DNA of 64,000 nucleotides from assembly GCA_964036155.1 (NCBI GenBank), contig OZ038422.1, positions 20,359,201-20,423,200 on the forward strand. The letters run 5' to 3'. Below are positions 47,130 through 61,382 of this stretch, piece by piece (position 1 is the first letter of the stretch; every line of letters starts with the position of its first letter). This DNA is from Diploscapter coronatus (lineage: Eukaryota; Nematoda; Chromadorea; Rhabditida; Rhabditidae). Under the pieces are notes generated by a model. It saw nothing but the letters and a program-made list of their open reading frames with translations. It made no database searches and had not been told where the DNA came from. A program made the translations under genes and the position numbers.

Positions 47130-50100
47130 TTACGAAACGACAGGCAGCGCGGCGTCGATTTCCCAGATGATTATGTGGCTCATGTCTCGGGGCCGAATTC
47201 GCTCCTTGCTCAGACTTTCTAGGCCTTCGAGTTCGTTTTCTTCGCCTAAAAATACATAGATAAAAAGACATTTTCTTCAGAGATAGAAATATTTAAATCA
47301 CCATTTGGGGAGTTTGAATTCATTAATTTAGAAAATTGAAGCAGCGAGTACTTCTCTCCCAAAAACAAATTGCGTATTTATGTTCCAAATGCGAGATAGG
47401 AAATGGTGAAGGATAGAGATGGAGAAAGAATAGCGATTGGGACATGTGTACCCTCTCTTTCTCTTTCTCGGTCCATAAATGCTCATTTTATTTCATCTGG
47501 ACAAAAATACTCGCAGTTGAAAATGAAAGAAAAATAGATGTTCCCCAGGAAGACATATTCAAAGAAATCCTCCTCTCACCAATTCTGAAATCGATGTATC
47601 CATCTCCGCCGGAGATGATGAGCATTCGCTGCAGTTGAGCCTCGCTGTCGCCTTCTTTCGGAGCTCCTGAAATTAGGAACAGTAAATTACGAAATTCCAA
47701 TAAATAGTCCAACCTGGCACAGCGAGGAAGAATTTGACGCTGTCCTTGTGGCCGTGGAAGGAGAGCTGTGCCTGAGTCAGATTGCAGTACGGAATGAAGG
47801 CTCCATTCGACGATCCAAGGCTCGCTGTTCGTTCCTTCTGGAAAATTCATTTTGATAAATGAATTTTTGGATAAGAAAAAGTATAATTCGAACTTTAAAT
47901 TTTTTAAGAATGAATGTATGAAGTGAAAATAGCGAAGATATTTGATTTCTCGGTTTCTAGTCATATTACGTCATCAACATTTGATCTAAGTGTGGAACCA
48001 AAATAGCAAATTCTCGATGATCACTCACAACTTGTCCTGCTTCTTCGGCTGTTTTTTCTTCCTTCTTCTCGGCTTTGCTGTAGACTCGAACCAATCCACC
48101 AGGCACTGAGGGCTTCTTCGGGTTTGAAGTGTCGACTTTCTGTTCGAGAACTGAAATATTCCCTATTCACTCTGTTCGTTTGATTATTTATCAAAGTTCT
48201 CCTTACCATCGCTGAGCGGGACGGAAATAATTACGCCCGTTCCCGTGCCAATCCAGAGTCTACGATTCGAAACGAGCAGAGCTGTGGTTCGGATGAACGA
48301 AAAGTCGAGACGAGAGGAACCTGAAAAATATAAACCTAAGACAATACCAGACTTGCAACTTTTCAAACTTGTGATGCCTACATAAGCGAGATAACGTATC
48401 TCATTAAGAGAGAAAAAGAGCATTTCTTCTTTACATCTCTCGAAACGACATACTATATCGTTAATGCGGATACCCGCGGGTTTGGAAATTTACAAATCTG
48501 GAAAATGCAGATTCATCCCTACCGAGCATTTTAGCAACGAATGGTTCGATGTCGACATCCTGCAGATGCTCGAAAGTGTGCGCGTGGTAGAGACGCAGAG
48601 TCGAGTCCAGACGGATGCTCAGCCAGACACCCGCTCCGATCCACTGCATGTTACGCACTTGGCTGTCCTTTCGAGGGTGGGCAGAAAACACTTTCTGCAA
48701 ATATTAATTTTTAGTGTGTCTGATTAAAAAACGAGAAATTATTAAAGTGGCAGATTGTTTTAAGTACTAGCAATAATATGGTTTAAATCAAATGATATGC
48801 TGACTATTGCCATTTAATAAGTTTTACATATTGAATAAATTGCACGTCCTTTGGTAATATACCTAATAAATAAAATTCGATGCTTTATAATTTACTCAAT
48901 CTCACAGGAATTTCTTCATAAATCAAATAAATGAACGATACCACAATCTGCAGGCTCTCAGCATCGAGGACGATGACACAGTTACGGTAAGCAGCCCAGA
49001 TGTTGCTGCCCACGACGCACAGCGAACGGACCGAGGAAGTGGCCTTCCCGACTCGAATCGTGTGATAGCCCGCATCTGACCAGTTGCCTTCTGAAAATAG
49101 CGCAAAATTAAACGATGCTCAAGTTTTGTTTCAAGAAATAGAAAACGAAATCGTGCATGTCAACCTATAGAGCAGATCATAATTATAGTGGCACCTATTC
49201 ATTCTGTATTGATTGAATTTAACCGGAAAACCGATATTCTACCCGAATTTCTCGATTCAAAGAAATATCATAGCTTAAATATTAGACAATTTTGTAAGGA
49301 AAATATCAAAGAACTTCCTTCAAAATAATTTTTAGTGTGTTGAATTAGTGCCGGTATAATTACAACCCACTCTGTAAAAATAGCATGATAGAAGTTGGAA
49401 TTTTCTTGCCATAAATTGTGTCCAACTCTATTTTTTATTGCTGACTTGGCTAGTTAGAAACCTTATAAATGAGTTTGTAATTGGACGTATTTTTTCAAAA
49501 TTGGAAGGAATAATAATTGAACTTACTATTGTCTCGGTGGAAGATAGCGATTGCGCCATTTGCTAGAGCTGCAAAGACACGACTTTTGTAATGCCTGAAA
49601 AGATCAAATATTTCCTTCTAACGCATGGCACTCCACATACACAATGCTGAGAACTGCGTCGGGCATTTTGATTCGCAGAATGCACTGCTTCCAGTCGGTT
49701 ATTCCGGAATGAATGTAGATACTGAAAATAAAGCGATTTCGTAATGAAAAACCCTACTTTTCCTTACTATTGGTTCTGACTGCCCATCCAAACAGTGGGC
49801 AAAGCAGTACTGGTCTTGTTCTCGACCTCATCGTATTTGGACATGGCATCTCGAATGTGCGGAGGAAGGGCGGCTCGACCCACTTTCGGGGGCGAAGTCG
49901 TTGAAGCGTCTGAAATAGGGATGTTCGAAAAGAAAGTCAAGTGTTCTGAAGCTAAAATATGATCTTCTAACTTCAGAACACTAAGCAGTGCTCGAGACAA
50001 AGTATTTTAGCATTTATTCGTGATAAGCATTTTCCCTTCACCATCACTTGAAGCATCTTCATTAATGAATGCAATAGTTTGCTACTAAATACAGGTCATC

Positions 50101-53100
50101 CAATAAGTCGTTGGAGTTTTCCAAATTAGCATCTTCAGCTTCAATGCTATTTGCGTTACATTTTCTGACCACAATCACTATGAGAAGCGTCTGTGCTAAT
50201 ATTTGCAATCTTGTGAACTTGTTAGATGACCAAATCATATTCGGTAAAATGCATTTTTCTTCAATTATTCAGTGTGTAACACATCGAGTTTCTATGCGTA
50301 ACTAAGAGCACATAAATTGCTGAATTAGAAGAGCGGTGCATTTACAAAGAAACACAGCTACAGTACGACATTGAATGAAATGGCTTCTGGCAGCTCGTTT
50401 TCACCTTTTCCTGTGCCTTCTTTAGCTTTCATTTTCTCAAGAGGGACCACCCGAGCGCTCGATGATTTCGGAGCTGCTTTTGTCTCTTCAGTTTTAGCCG
50501 CTTTTCCGGCTAAAACTTGAGAATGTTTAGAAATTTATTTTCACATTCTAGGAATGCTTTGGAAAAACGAAATTCCCAACCTTTCTTGTCGGCAGTTCCT
50601 TGCTCGAGGGCTGCTTCGCTGACGGAGACTGAAATTTCATCAATTGAGGCTTCAAATGGATAAAAAGGTAATCTTAAGTGCAGCTGATAAAATTTCCAAA
50701 TGTCCCCAAACAAGATACTATTTTTGAAAAAGTTGCTCTAGCGAGTTTTGTAATAAGTCATTTTCAAGTAGGACTGATCGAAGTTAAAAATTTTCACAAT
50801 CCGAAGTCAGGATAGAAATTAGAGTTGCGATTCTTAATAATCTTATATCGAAGTCGGGGTTGGAATCAAATTTTCAAACAAATCGGTATTCCGAATTCAA
50901 AAATCTCGGTGAACGAATTCCGAAAGCCCTATTTTCAGCTTTGAATCTTGTACTAAAAGAAATATCAAATTAGCTTACAATCTCGGACTCTCTTGGGCGA
51001 TGGCTTCACGTCGTTCGAGCAGTAGGTTGGAATTCCATCGTCCGACTCGTCCAGCTTGCGCAGTTCAACCCATTCACAAGCGCCCAGGTCCGGCTGCTCC
51101 GAAAATCCTGAATAGAGTTTTCATTTTTCATTTTCTTTCTTTATTTACCTTCAGGCACATCCTTCATCTTTCCTCCGCCACTCAGGTACTTCTTAGCTTC
51201 CGCTTCGTCCATGAATGGGTCATTTTCCATTACTCCTGAAAGGAAAGAAATGATGATGACTGCACGACTAGACCAGCTCATACCTGGCACCCCCTGGATG
51301 CAGAGCAAGTGGGAGTCAGAGGCATCGAAAGTCTCGATGACGTTATTCGGATTGTTAGCATCCATGATGGCCACGATCGACTTGCCCTGGTTCGAGCTGC
51401 CCACCCAAATCAGGGAGGAGCCTTCCCATTCTGTCAGCTCGCTCTCTCGGGCATCCAGTGCACGGGCTCGCTGAAATGAAAGCGCTAAGATCTATTTTGA
51501 TAGTTCGTTCATTTTCTTGCAAAAGTAAGCATTTTGAAGCTATTCACGCTATGGTAAAAATCGACGATATTTTTCTGGCTGCTTGGCAAATTCACGAATT
51601 TCTTATCAGCATAATTTGAACTTCTTGAGAGTCACTCTTTAAAAATCAACTTGTTATTCATCGAAAAATATTCTCACCGAAATTTCGTCCTCCAGTTCGT
51701 GTTTGCCTCCATTCTTCGTGGATTTTGAGACTTTCTTGGCAGAAGAGGAGAAGTAAACGGGCTGCCCAATGATGTACTTCCCTTCTTTGTCCTTGCCCCC
51801 TCGCAGCGTCACCCCAGTTGCGCACCACACTTTGAGGGATGGCTGATTATCCATGAGAGGTCGGCAGCAGACTGGCACAGGCACCATTGCAGAGGACTGC
51901 GAATCTGCGGGCAGCGACCAGCCATAGACCTGGAAGAAGAATACGAATTGAAGGGTTTTCACGAGTAATGCAATGTTTGTACTGAGTTATCAGGAAGCGA
52001 AATTTTAAAGGAGGAATGAAAAGCTTCCATAGATATTTAGAAACTTCTTAGATTTCCGTGGATTAAAGAAGCTCAGTCATTATCATTGAACTGTCCAAAA
52101 TTAGTCGTTTAGCGTTCATCGCTCCCAACTATAAAAACTCCGACACGTCGTGATGTCTCTATAGAAAATTTAAAAGAAAAAAAAACAAAAGAATTACGTT
52201 TCTCGCAATTGTAAATTTACACTATTCACAATTAATTATGCAAAATTTACTTCAACTCGTCCGCTGTCGTCCCGCTTGACGTGCTCCCTCACCAGTTTGT
52301 ACTGCTCTCTGCGTTCTGCTGCCCGTCTTTCGGAGATCCTGAAAATAGGCAAATTTAATGAGTGAACTGTCAATTGTGTGTTGTTTTAACAAATTTATTA
52401 TCTTATCTTTGTTTTTGCACGGCAGTTTCGACTACATGAAACAATGACAATTTCAACAACGTAAACCTATAAAAATTAGCAAGTTCCAGGCTGAATTTGA
52501 CTGAATTGGAGAACCGGAAGAGAGAAGAGTTGTTGAGTGGAGACTGGGAACGGCATGCTGAAGAGTAAATGGAGAAGGCATCGGGAGATGATAAATTGCA
52601 AGACAACAAAATAACCCGAGAAAATGTGTGGTTAAATTTTAAGCTCAACTTCACCAGGTCACAAATTTTCCAAAGTATTAAAATCCATCACCCAAATAAA
52701 ATGCAATGCAAATTTGCAACCGAGAGAAGCAGCTTACGATACGACACAACGAATGGCTGATGGAAGTTATACTTTCAAGAGAAAGCTCCTATCAACCTTC
52801 ATACTAATTTGCTTAGCCTAATTCATTCAATTTGAATATCGTCTGATAAAATATCCTAAACCAATTGTGATCTTCAACACCAATGCAAATGCAAAATGAC
52901 TCAACTCTGAAAGAACCACTTTTGACCCAAAATGAGCAAAACGATAACGATACAAGTCATTCACATCGCATTCAGGGGTGTACCAAGCTTTGACTTGACA
53001 ATTTTCGAAGTCGAAGCCGAAGTTCGTACACCCCTGATCGCATTATAACAACGATGATACGGATTAATTCATGCTCTAAGATTTTATTTTATTTAAAATA

Positions 53101-56100
53101 TTCCTAAAGTGATGCTTTAGTAAAGAATGAATGTTCTCACATTTCGGGATCGAGATATTCCACACTGCGAGTCATGTTCGAACCGCCTCCGGCACGACGG
53201 CCTTCCTTCGTTCGACGGGGCTGCGAGGGAGGGGAAGAATCACCGAACAGACCAGAGAAGCTGAAATTTGAAATCCAATTTTTGCTTATTTTTTTTTTAA
53301 ATTAATGGGTACAAATATTCCTAATTTGATTTTTTCAGGCAGCGTTTTAAAACATATGTTCGCTTCCATATACAGTAGCGGAAAATAGTGTATTAGGTCA
53401 TCTATGAAACTCCGAGTGCTTGGTTCTGACATTTGGAATGATCCAAACAATGAAATTTTACACAAATAAAGTGGCCATCAAACACTAAGAGATTATCCAG
53501 TTATAACTGGATTGGATCATCGCAAGCGTCAAAACCAGACATTCAGATTTTCATGGGTGGTCGGATACTTTTGTCTGCTACTCTACTGTATTATTGACGG
53601 ATTTGGATGCCTTTGAGAAATACAAGTCCTGAAATTTACTTCAGATACGACTCAAATAGAACATTAGATGAAGTTCAAATAAAATAAATTAAATCATTTC
53701 TTGTCGAAGTTAATGGTTCAATGACTCACAAGTCCCAGATTCCTCCTCGTTTCGGTGGTGGCTGTTGTTGTTGAAGTTTCCTGGCTCTCTGCATTTCTGT
53801 CCATTTGATCGATTCTTCGAGCTCCATCAATCGTTCCTGCAAATGTATTCTCATCCTATTCTCTTTCTCTTCAATTCCCAACCTTGTACATGTTCCTATC
53901 GATGAGCACTCTCTGCATCTCTGACCGAGTGAACCTCTTCCTCTGTGCCATGGGCACATCCTCCTCTTCATTCTCAGTCTCCTTTTCAGCCAGCTTCATC
54001 TTGATCGTCCTCAACTCCTCCTCTGCCTTCACGATCTGTTCAGCCATTTTCTGTCTCACCATTTCCAGGCTGCGCACTTCTTCTCGAAGAATATCATTTT
54101 CACTGAAAATGAGATAATTTTTCGATATACCGAAACTTCTTCAGTAACTCTCACATAAACATCGAAAATGAAAGAAGTTCTGTAAGAATATGAAATAGAA
54201 GAAGTTGATTTTTATCAGTGAATCATCACAAAAATGCTATGAAGCAGCAAAAAGAATCTATGACAAACTGAAAAAATTCATACCTGCTGAGTTCGTCGAC
54301 TCTGGCGATGAGGTCGTTCTTGACGATGTTGAGGGCGTTCTTCATGTCGAGTAGTTCAGTGTTTTCCTTGATAAGATTCTCCACTTCCCGACCCATTCCT
54401 GTAATTAATTCGTTTTTTTCAATTATTTGCATCATTTTCCATTCTAACAGCATTCATTTGGCTGTATATCACAACTTTCCACAACACTCTCCAATCAGTC
54501 TGTTGTCTTCACATTTTCATTCATTTTAACGAACTGCAAGACAACAACGGGAATCTTCTCACATTAATGAGCCACACAAATGCAGTCCTCATTATTATTC
54601 ATGCAAACCCTTTCGAGGGCCTCCTTCCTTCCCTCTCTTCTCTTCTCTTCTCCTCGATTCTTCGTTTGACCAGTCCTCAGGCAAATTAAGCCCCTCTCTC
54701 ATTATCATGCAGTCAATAATATTTACATTGAGGAAACACAAGAAGATAGAAGATTATCCCCCGTTAATTCCATCATCAGTCAATAGAAGAATAGAAGGGC
54801 GGCGTTATGAGTTAGAGGAAAAGATCGAGAACAACATTGATCTCTGCACAATACATAGGTATACACACGACACAACAAATATCGTACGACACAACGACTG
54901 CAAACTGTAAACTGTAAACGTCTTGAACGCAGCCACTTTGGAAAGGAACTCACCAATAAAGGTATCATTTACTGCAAATTGTGTAAGTTTAGATGGGTTA
55001 TTGATAATCTTTTTTTAAATCATAATAAAACTGGATAAGCTTCATGCTAAAAAGCACATTAGGGGTGAGGCTGTGAGAGCTTTGGAGGGAAACTAAACAG
55101 ATGGAATCATGCTAATTCCAGTAGGCTGTGAAAAGAACAACATTGCCAGTGAATATTTTCTCTTGCAAAAATTCAACTCATTCTTCTACACTATTTTTCT
55201 TCCTTTCTGGAAAGGTAATATTCGCTGTGGCAACAATGAACTCTCAGCCATTTCAATATTCCGTAATTGTATCATAGGAACCAGATGGCATAATTTAACT
55301 CCAGGACTGTGCGGAATATCCCGAAGAAATATTCGCTCTTTCTCAGCTCCACAAACTCCTTTTCTCTTTCTCTTCTTTCTGCCGTTTCTGCATTCCGTTC
55401 AGAAAATTTTCGGGACGTAATGCAATCAAGGCAAAAATGGAAAGAGGAAACAGAAACACGTGCGGAGAGAAAAAGAATATTTGTTCGGAATATTCCAGTC
55501 CTGCTTCTATCACTCACTCTCATTCGACAACTAAAGGCACAACATCTCACCCAAGTCTGTATCAATGAGCGCGTCCAATTCCTCAGATGAGTCTGTCGCC
55601 GTTCTCGTCCTCCTGCTGCCTCGGGAAGTGTCAGTTCCTGCAGTAACTCATCAAACAACACACTATTTACAAGCTAATAACAGATTCACTTATATTCACT
55701 AAAAGCTTCAATTATTTCCGAGACTACAACAGAGCATGGCTAGGAAGCTGTTTGAACTTCATTATTTACATCGAAGTTATAACAAAAATTAACCAGCTCG
55801 TTTGATTATAATAAAAGCGTGGTAGATAAAATATTTCGAAGGAATTTTCATTTCAAAAATAAAAGGTGCAGTGTGTGTGTGTGTGGATTGCAAGATTTCT
55901 ACTCTCATTCCACTCAAAATGGTCATTTTCGAATGGAATGAGAAGTGGAAATATTCACAAAACCATGCAGTTCCATAATTTCAAAGGCATTTCTAAGGAT
56001 AGCTGCAGGAATGGACTTCACAAGTTCTCACTTCAAATACTGCAGATTTTCACTACATGTCATTGCTCAAATTCACTGCCACATCAGCTTTCAACTACAT

Positions 56101-59100
56101 TGAATCGAGTCACGCAACGCAAAGAGTCATTCGAAGGGGAGTTTGACTCGCAAAACGACAATTCTTATTACCAGCAGAGGCGAATTCAGAAGGGTCCACG
56201 AGATTTCCTGCAGCAAAGAGGATTTTGAAGAAAAATAAAGTGAACGCGCAAACAGTGCAGGAGACTAATCTCTAACACCTGCTATGAATTTGAATTGCAG
56301 TAGAAATATTGCTGTCCCTAATGTGCTCTCAATGACTTTGTGGTAATTTTCAGAAATGTAATCAAGAATTTTCGTACCTGTGAGATCAGCTCCCAATGGC
56401 TCGTTGCTCTCGCCCTGTTCTTGCTGCTGATCTCTGAAAAGAAGACTTTTGAATGTTTTTGTAAATGAAAATATCTTACTCGTCTTCTCGATCAGAAGCT
56501 CTGGGGGAAACTGCCGCGGGCTTTGACATAATTGGAGTATCCTGAATTTTCGCAATTTAAAAAAAAATAAAAAATAGCCATACTTCTTTCTTCGGAGGAA
56601 GATCCCGAGGAGAAGGCTCGACGTCTGATGGGAATTCGTCCTGCCAATCCGCTAAAATTGAAATGGTCAGATTTTTAAATGGAAAATATAGGAATCGATA
56701 AAAAGTTGTTTCGTTCAAGGTTTTATCTTCGAAAGTAATGAAATTTTGGTCTGAGTAGTTCTAATCAGATTTTGTAACTTAAAATATTGGGCTGTCGTAC
56801 AATTTTGTGCAAAGCTTAGTCATTTTCAAAATTCCTATAACCTCGATATTCCAAAATTGAGTATAGAGGCTTTAACAAAAAGAAACTATGATTTATATCC
56901 TGCATAATCCTACGCATTTCACTTGTCTTCGTTTAGATTAGAGAAAATATTGAAACTCCTAATAGTAAAATCTGCACAAAATTATTATGCGACAATTCAA
57001 TAGTATCCGACCTTCATTGCTGATGTGATTGGCGAGATTGACGTCCATGGTTGTACTCTGGGACATGTGGGCTGAGATCAGATCAGATACGCCTCGAATG
57101 GCAGAAGCGTCCACTGAAGTCGCCATGCCCATTCTGGAAACAACATCATTCTCAACTGATTTACTACGAAAAATTCCCAAGGTTACCCAAAATTAAAATG
57201 TCATCATTCATCATTTATAGACTTTACCTCGATCTTTTCATTTCAAGTGTCTTATTTTAGTAGTTGAAGGATTTCGTTTTAGGCGAAAATAGTTTTAAAT
57301 TGAAAGGGATTAACAGAAAGATTACTTCGAAAAATAATAACTAAGAATGTCAACTGAATATGTTCTATGGAAGCTTGAAAATTATCCTGATCGATAGTAA
57401 ATAAAGTTCCCTTGTATGTTTCGAACTAAATCATCACTTACGGATATGCTAAACTGCTTGGCAGATAAAGGCTACAAATTTACTTTCATTTTTGTAAATC
57501 ATTTTTTCTCCAGTTTCAAAATTATGTTCGGTTTAGTGTAAGTGTTGAAATGAGCAATGTCATTTGGGTTTTCGTTTTGTTGACACAAGTCAGCAGGCAT
57601 AAAGGCAAAGGGATAAAGAAGCAAAGAGTGTACAACCCGACCACTTATCAATTGCCTGCGTGCTTTGCAAAGAAAGGCTGATGATACGTTGATCTGCATC
57701 AGCAAATCCAACACTCGACAAATGCATTTTGATAGTTTGAAGATTTGAAGGAGAAATCGGTATTTCAAAAGCTCAACCAAGTATACTCACTTGGTGCGAA
57801 TTTGCGTGGTGGGCAAAGGCATGTTCTGCATCATTTCGAACTTCTCCGTGCCCATCAGATACTTTGTTCTTTCCATGTGGTCCACGTGCGTTCGCAGCAG
57901 GGTATTGTACCTGAAGAATTGTTGTAAAAAATAGTTTTGAGACGAGTGAAATTTGATTGTTTTGTTCACACGGATGAAAATACGCATAAGTTTCGACATT
58001 TTTAATCTTCCGAAAAGTTCGACTTCAGTCACACTTCTTACAATTTTTATAAAAAAAAAACAAAACGTGAATACCTTTCATGCAGTCGGTCGAATTCAGC
58101 CTTCTGGTCGAGTTCTCGTTCTTCCATCCGCTGAGCTGAAATTCAATCAGTTAACCTTCGTTCCAATGACAATTAGGAAATGCGTAGCAGGCTGATATGT
58201 GGAAGGAAGAAAAAAGCTTTCCAGTTTCATTTATCCTATTTCGCATGTCAATAGGACGTCTAGGGACCGCAAACTCCTCGTCTTGTATTTTCGTTCTTGT
58301 TCAAAGAGTGGTCATTGAAAGCCTCAAAAATGGGAAGCAAATACCCTTCAAAGTAGCTAGGCATAAAAAGACATGGTCGTATTCGATGGACCATCCACTA
58401 AAAGTTGTGTGCCAAAAACCAGCACGAAATTCGCGTGCTCACTCTTGCTCATATAGGGTGACAAGGGATCAAAATATGTTCGTTTTGGTGACTGCTTTCG
58501 GTAATTTTCTTCCGGTTAAAAATTATTTTTATTTTATTCTTTTTTCATGAATGTTTTAGCTACATCGAGTTTGATCATTTGAAGTAGAAAATTATTAATG
58601 AAAATCATGAATCTTGCAAAACCATTTGAGGTGCCTAAGGATGTCTCTTACAGATGATTCTCTTCAAAATCTTACCATGATCAGTAGCGTTTTTAGCCTT
58701 GAGTTCCAGCATCCGCATTATCGACTCGAGCGACTCGATTTTGTTCTCCAATTCTCGCTTCTCGCCCATCAAATTGTCCTCGACTTCGAGGTATTTCTGA
58801 ATTAATAATTTATTTATTTTTCATTCAATGTGGAACCTGATCGGCTTGTTTCCTGAGCTGTTTCTCCCTCTCGTACTGCGTGGCGAGCTGCTCGTTGTCC
58901 TCCTTGAGCATCTCCAGCTCGGCTGCCTGCTCGTCTCGCTCCAAATAGGCCAGATCCAGAGATTCCAGGACGTTCACGACTAGCGGCATCAGAGTCTGGA
59001 AAATTTAGTTCGTTTAAAAATTAGATTCACTGTAATATTTATCGCTAATTATTGAAATGAAGAAAAACTGTCTGCGATATTTTCCCCCGCATTTTGTTGA

Positions 59101-60572
59101 AACTACTCCTTGAATAACACAAGCCTTCGTCGCGTTTCATCCACAAAATAACAAAAGTTGCTATTTCATGGTGAGCGATTTTTATCGGAAAATAGATATC
59201 AGCGAGATTTATTTTCGCGGAAAGTAAACATAGCCTTTCGTACGTTCAGTATTAGTTACGTCTTCCGAAGCAATTGAAAATGGAAGAACTTTAAAACTAA
59301 AGCCCGATTACCTTGACGCCTTCCTCCCCATGTTTCTGAATCATCTGCTCGAACTCCTTGTAGATCGAGCTGGCCATGCTCTGCACCTTGTCAGACATCG
59401 TTCTGTGCTCCTCCCCTGTCGGGCTGCCTGTGCTGCCGTAGACGATCTGAAGCACCACAAAATTAATTTATTTTTCGCCAAATAGGTAATAAACCCCCTA
59501 CATTTCTAACTCGCATTTTGGATGGCCGACTTACTTTCTTCAAGTCTTTCAACGCGGACATTCCGATCGCATTCCTAGCAAAAGCCTGATTTGGAAGGGA
59601 AATTAACGATGAACCGATAATAATCCACGTGAATTAGCGCATTAGAATTCGAGGAAATTGGGTTTGGAAGACGAAAATGAAAGTAAAATAGTTGCCTTGA
59701 AAATAGACGGGGGGAAAGCGGAACAAAGGCAGAGGCAAATTGCAATGGAAGAGACAAGAAAAACACAGGGAGGAAAGGTAGAAAGTTAGGGGGAGAAAGA
59801 GAGGAGAACACAAATCGATGGAGGAAAGGACTAGGCAGAGGACTGTCGCTGCCTGCCTGACTGACTGACTGATGAGGCTGTTATCGCTGGCAGTTAGTCC
59901 CATAATGATTACAGGCAGCTCATCCACCCAGTGGCACAATCAAATCAACTGACTGCATTGGTGCATCAACAATCTTTATGGGTCACTATCGATAATGATC
60001 GAATGATCGTAAACAGGGGAAAGTCGAGTGATCTCGGGAGGATCTGTGGCGAAAAAAATGAAAAAGATTTCCCAGTTTGGAAAAATCATCGGAAGAACAC
60101 AAATCGATAATGGATGATTCATGAAATGACGCAATGCAAAAAACACAAAATGAAGAAATTATGTAAAAAGTGAAAAAATAGATAAATGCAACCATTTTTC
60201 ATCTGCAGTTTCAATCGAAAAGTGATAACCTAATTCTGTGGATTGATCGAGGTATTCGCCCAGCAGCTTTGTGTCAGAAGTACTCAACCAGTGATGAGTG
60301 CAATCACAACTACAATTGTCTATTGCAAAGGAAGAGGAAAGAAGAGTACTGCTGACCGCAATAACTCAACTTCTGTCAGCAGCAGCAGCAGCAGCAGTAA
60401 CAGCAACTTGTCACTCCCTCCCTCTTCATTATCATATCTCTCATCTTTCCATCTCTCTGTCAGACTGTCCTACCACTATCTCAACCATTAATCTCCCCTG
60501 GCCTACCTCGCTGGGAGTGTTGCTGCTCGTCTCTGAATTCTGCATTTCGTTGATCGGTGTGAGGGTTGACAT
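47130..60572 (-). CDS. unc-16: UNC-16/JIP3 homologue (JNK-interacting kinesin adaptor)
   Basis: JIP3/4 scaffolds bind kinesin-1, dynactin and JNK-pathway kinases and steer axonal vesicle and organelle transport. I model 32 exons: 60572-60507, 59446-59312, 58995-58837, 58796-58676, 58135-58075, 57910-57791, 57133-57012, 56651-56584, 56541-56480, 56433-56378, 55637-55551, 54398-54284, 54102-53883, 53836-53730, 53260-53141, 52338-52251, 51929-51678, 51470-51284, 51235-51149, 51107-50979, 50628-50581, 50509-50405, 49909-49768, 49721-49641, 49594-49527, 49090-48942, 48694-48523, 48320-48207, 48150-48029, 47837-47714, 47666-47580, 47245-47130. They sum to 3690 nt (1229 aa). Seen: RH1 (about 30-110, [19 protein letters not shown]), coiled coil to 180, leucine zipper (353-440, [13 protein letters not shown]), RH2 (about 448-490, [16 protein letters not shown]) and a WD40-like propeller (about 560-1229, [34 protein letters not shown]). 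The short exons 8-10 and 19-22 encode variable linkers. Confidence 0.95.
52972..53036. repeat. short hairpin repeat, copy 2
   Basis: A 65 bp unit in unc-16 intron 15. Its ends are complementary (TCAGGGGTGTAC and GTACACCCCTGA), and its core AATTTTCGAAGTCGAAG is shared with 3923-3982. Confidence 0.6.
53371..53590. mobile_element. Tc1/mariner-type MITE in unc-16 intron 14
   Basis: A 220 bp element begins TACAGTAGCGG and ends CTACTGTA. The outer ~75 bp arms are diverged inverted repeats sharing CAGTAG, a TATGAAA-like block, CTGGTTYTGAC and GATGATCCAA-like blocks. TA flanks and CAGT termini are typical of Tc1/mariner elements. No transposase. Confidence 0.65.
55870..55885. repeat. GT microsatellite
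   Basis: TG dinucleotide run in unc-16 intron 10. Confidence 0.8.
60377..60397. repeat. CAG microsatellite
   Basis: CAG repeated about six to seven times in unc-16 intron 1; not part of the modelled coding sequence. Confidence 0.75.
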
Positions 60573-61382
60573 TTTTATTCGATTCTTCTCGTTTCGTCCT
60601 CAATATCGGTCCGATCGAATTTTCATCTGAAAATCGGAGGGATTAGCTGCATAAAAAGGTGAACAAGAAGCTGCGACGACGGATTATAAATGTGAAAGTG
60701 GATCGATGGAAGTGAATCTAGGGAAATTGCTGAAGAAGACAGGAAGAAGGCTGGAGGAAGTCAAGGGAAGGGAAGGGAAAGAGGAAGGGCAGAGGAAGTC
60801 AAACAGCCACACACACACACAGCCAACACGAGACTGAACGGAAAATCGATAAATGAATGGAACACAGTCATATGAACGTGCGGATGGAGAGGGTGACAAT
60901 GCACAAACTTGTTGTTGTTCGACAACAGAGGGAGTGACCCTTAGGGATGTGTCAGATTCTTCCCAGTTCCCAGTTCAGCTAACACAAGCTGTCAGCTGAA
61001 TTTCCCAATTCCCTCTCCCCTCCTCCTTTCTTTCATTCTCTCAATTCGACCCTCTATTTCGCGCACTGCCTCTCTTTGCTATGAAAATGAATCAATATTC
61101 GTGCCATGAAGAGAGAGAGTAAAGAAAGAGAAATTGTAAAGAGAAGGGGACAAATCAAAGAGAAAAGAAATAAACGAATTCAATTGGATTACGGTAACTC
61201 AGTTCGAAAATCTAATGACCATTGCACACATACAACAAAATCTCCGCAGAAAGTACAGCAACTCAAATCAGGCACTTGCATCATTGCTCAGTACGCATTT
61301 CATGGCCATGACCGATCATTTTCTCGCCTCTTTCTTCGTTATCAGTTTGTTTTTCATTTTGTATACTTTTAAGGGCCGAAAA
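60573..61382. promoter_or_regulatory. Divergent intergenic region between unc-16 and coq-8
   Basis: These 810 bp separate two start codons on opposite strands and presumably carry both promoters. On the minus strand GATTTTCAG ends at about 60627, followed by a nine-codon upstream frame (ATGAAAATTCGATC.. to TGA) before the unc-16 ATG. On the plus strand TATACTTTTAAG ends at 61373, 9 nt before the coq-8 ATG. Both look like trans-splice or 5' UTR acceptors. An AC microsatellite lies at 60809-60820. No other gene is seen. Confidence 0.5.
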
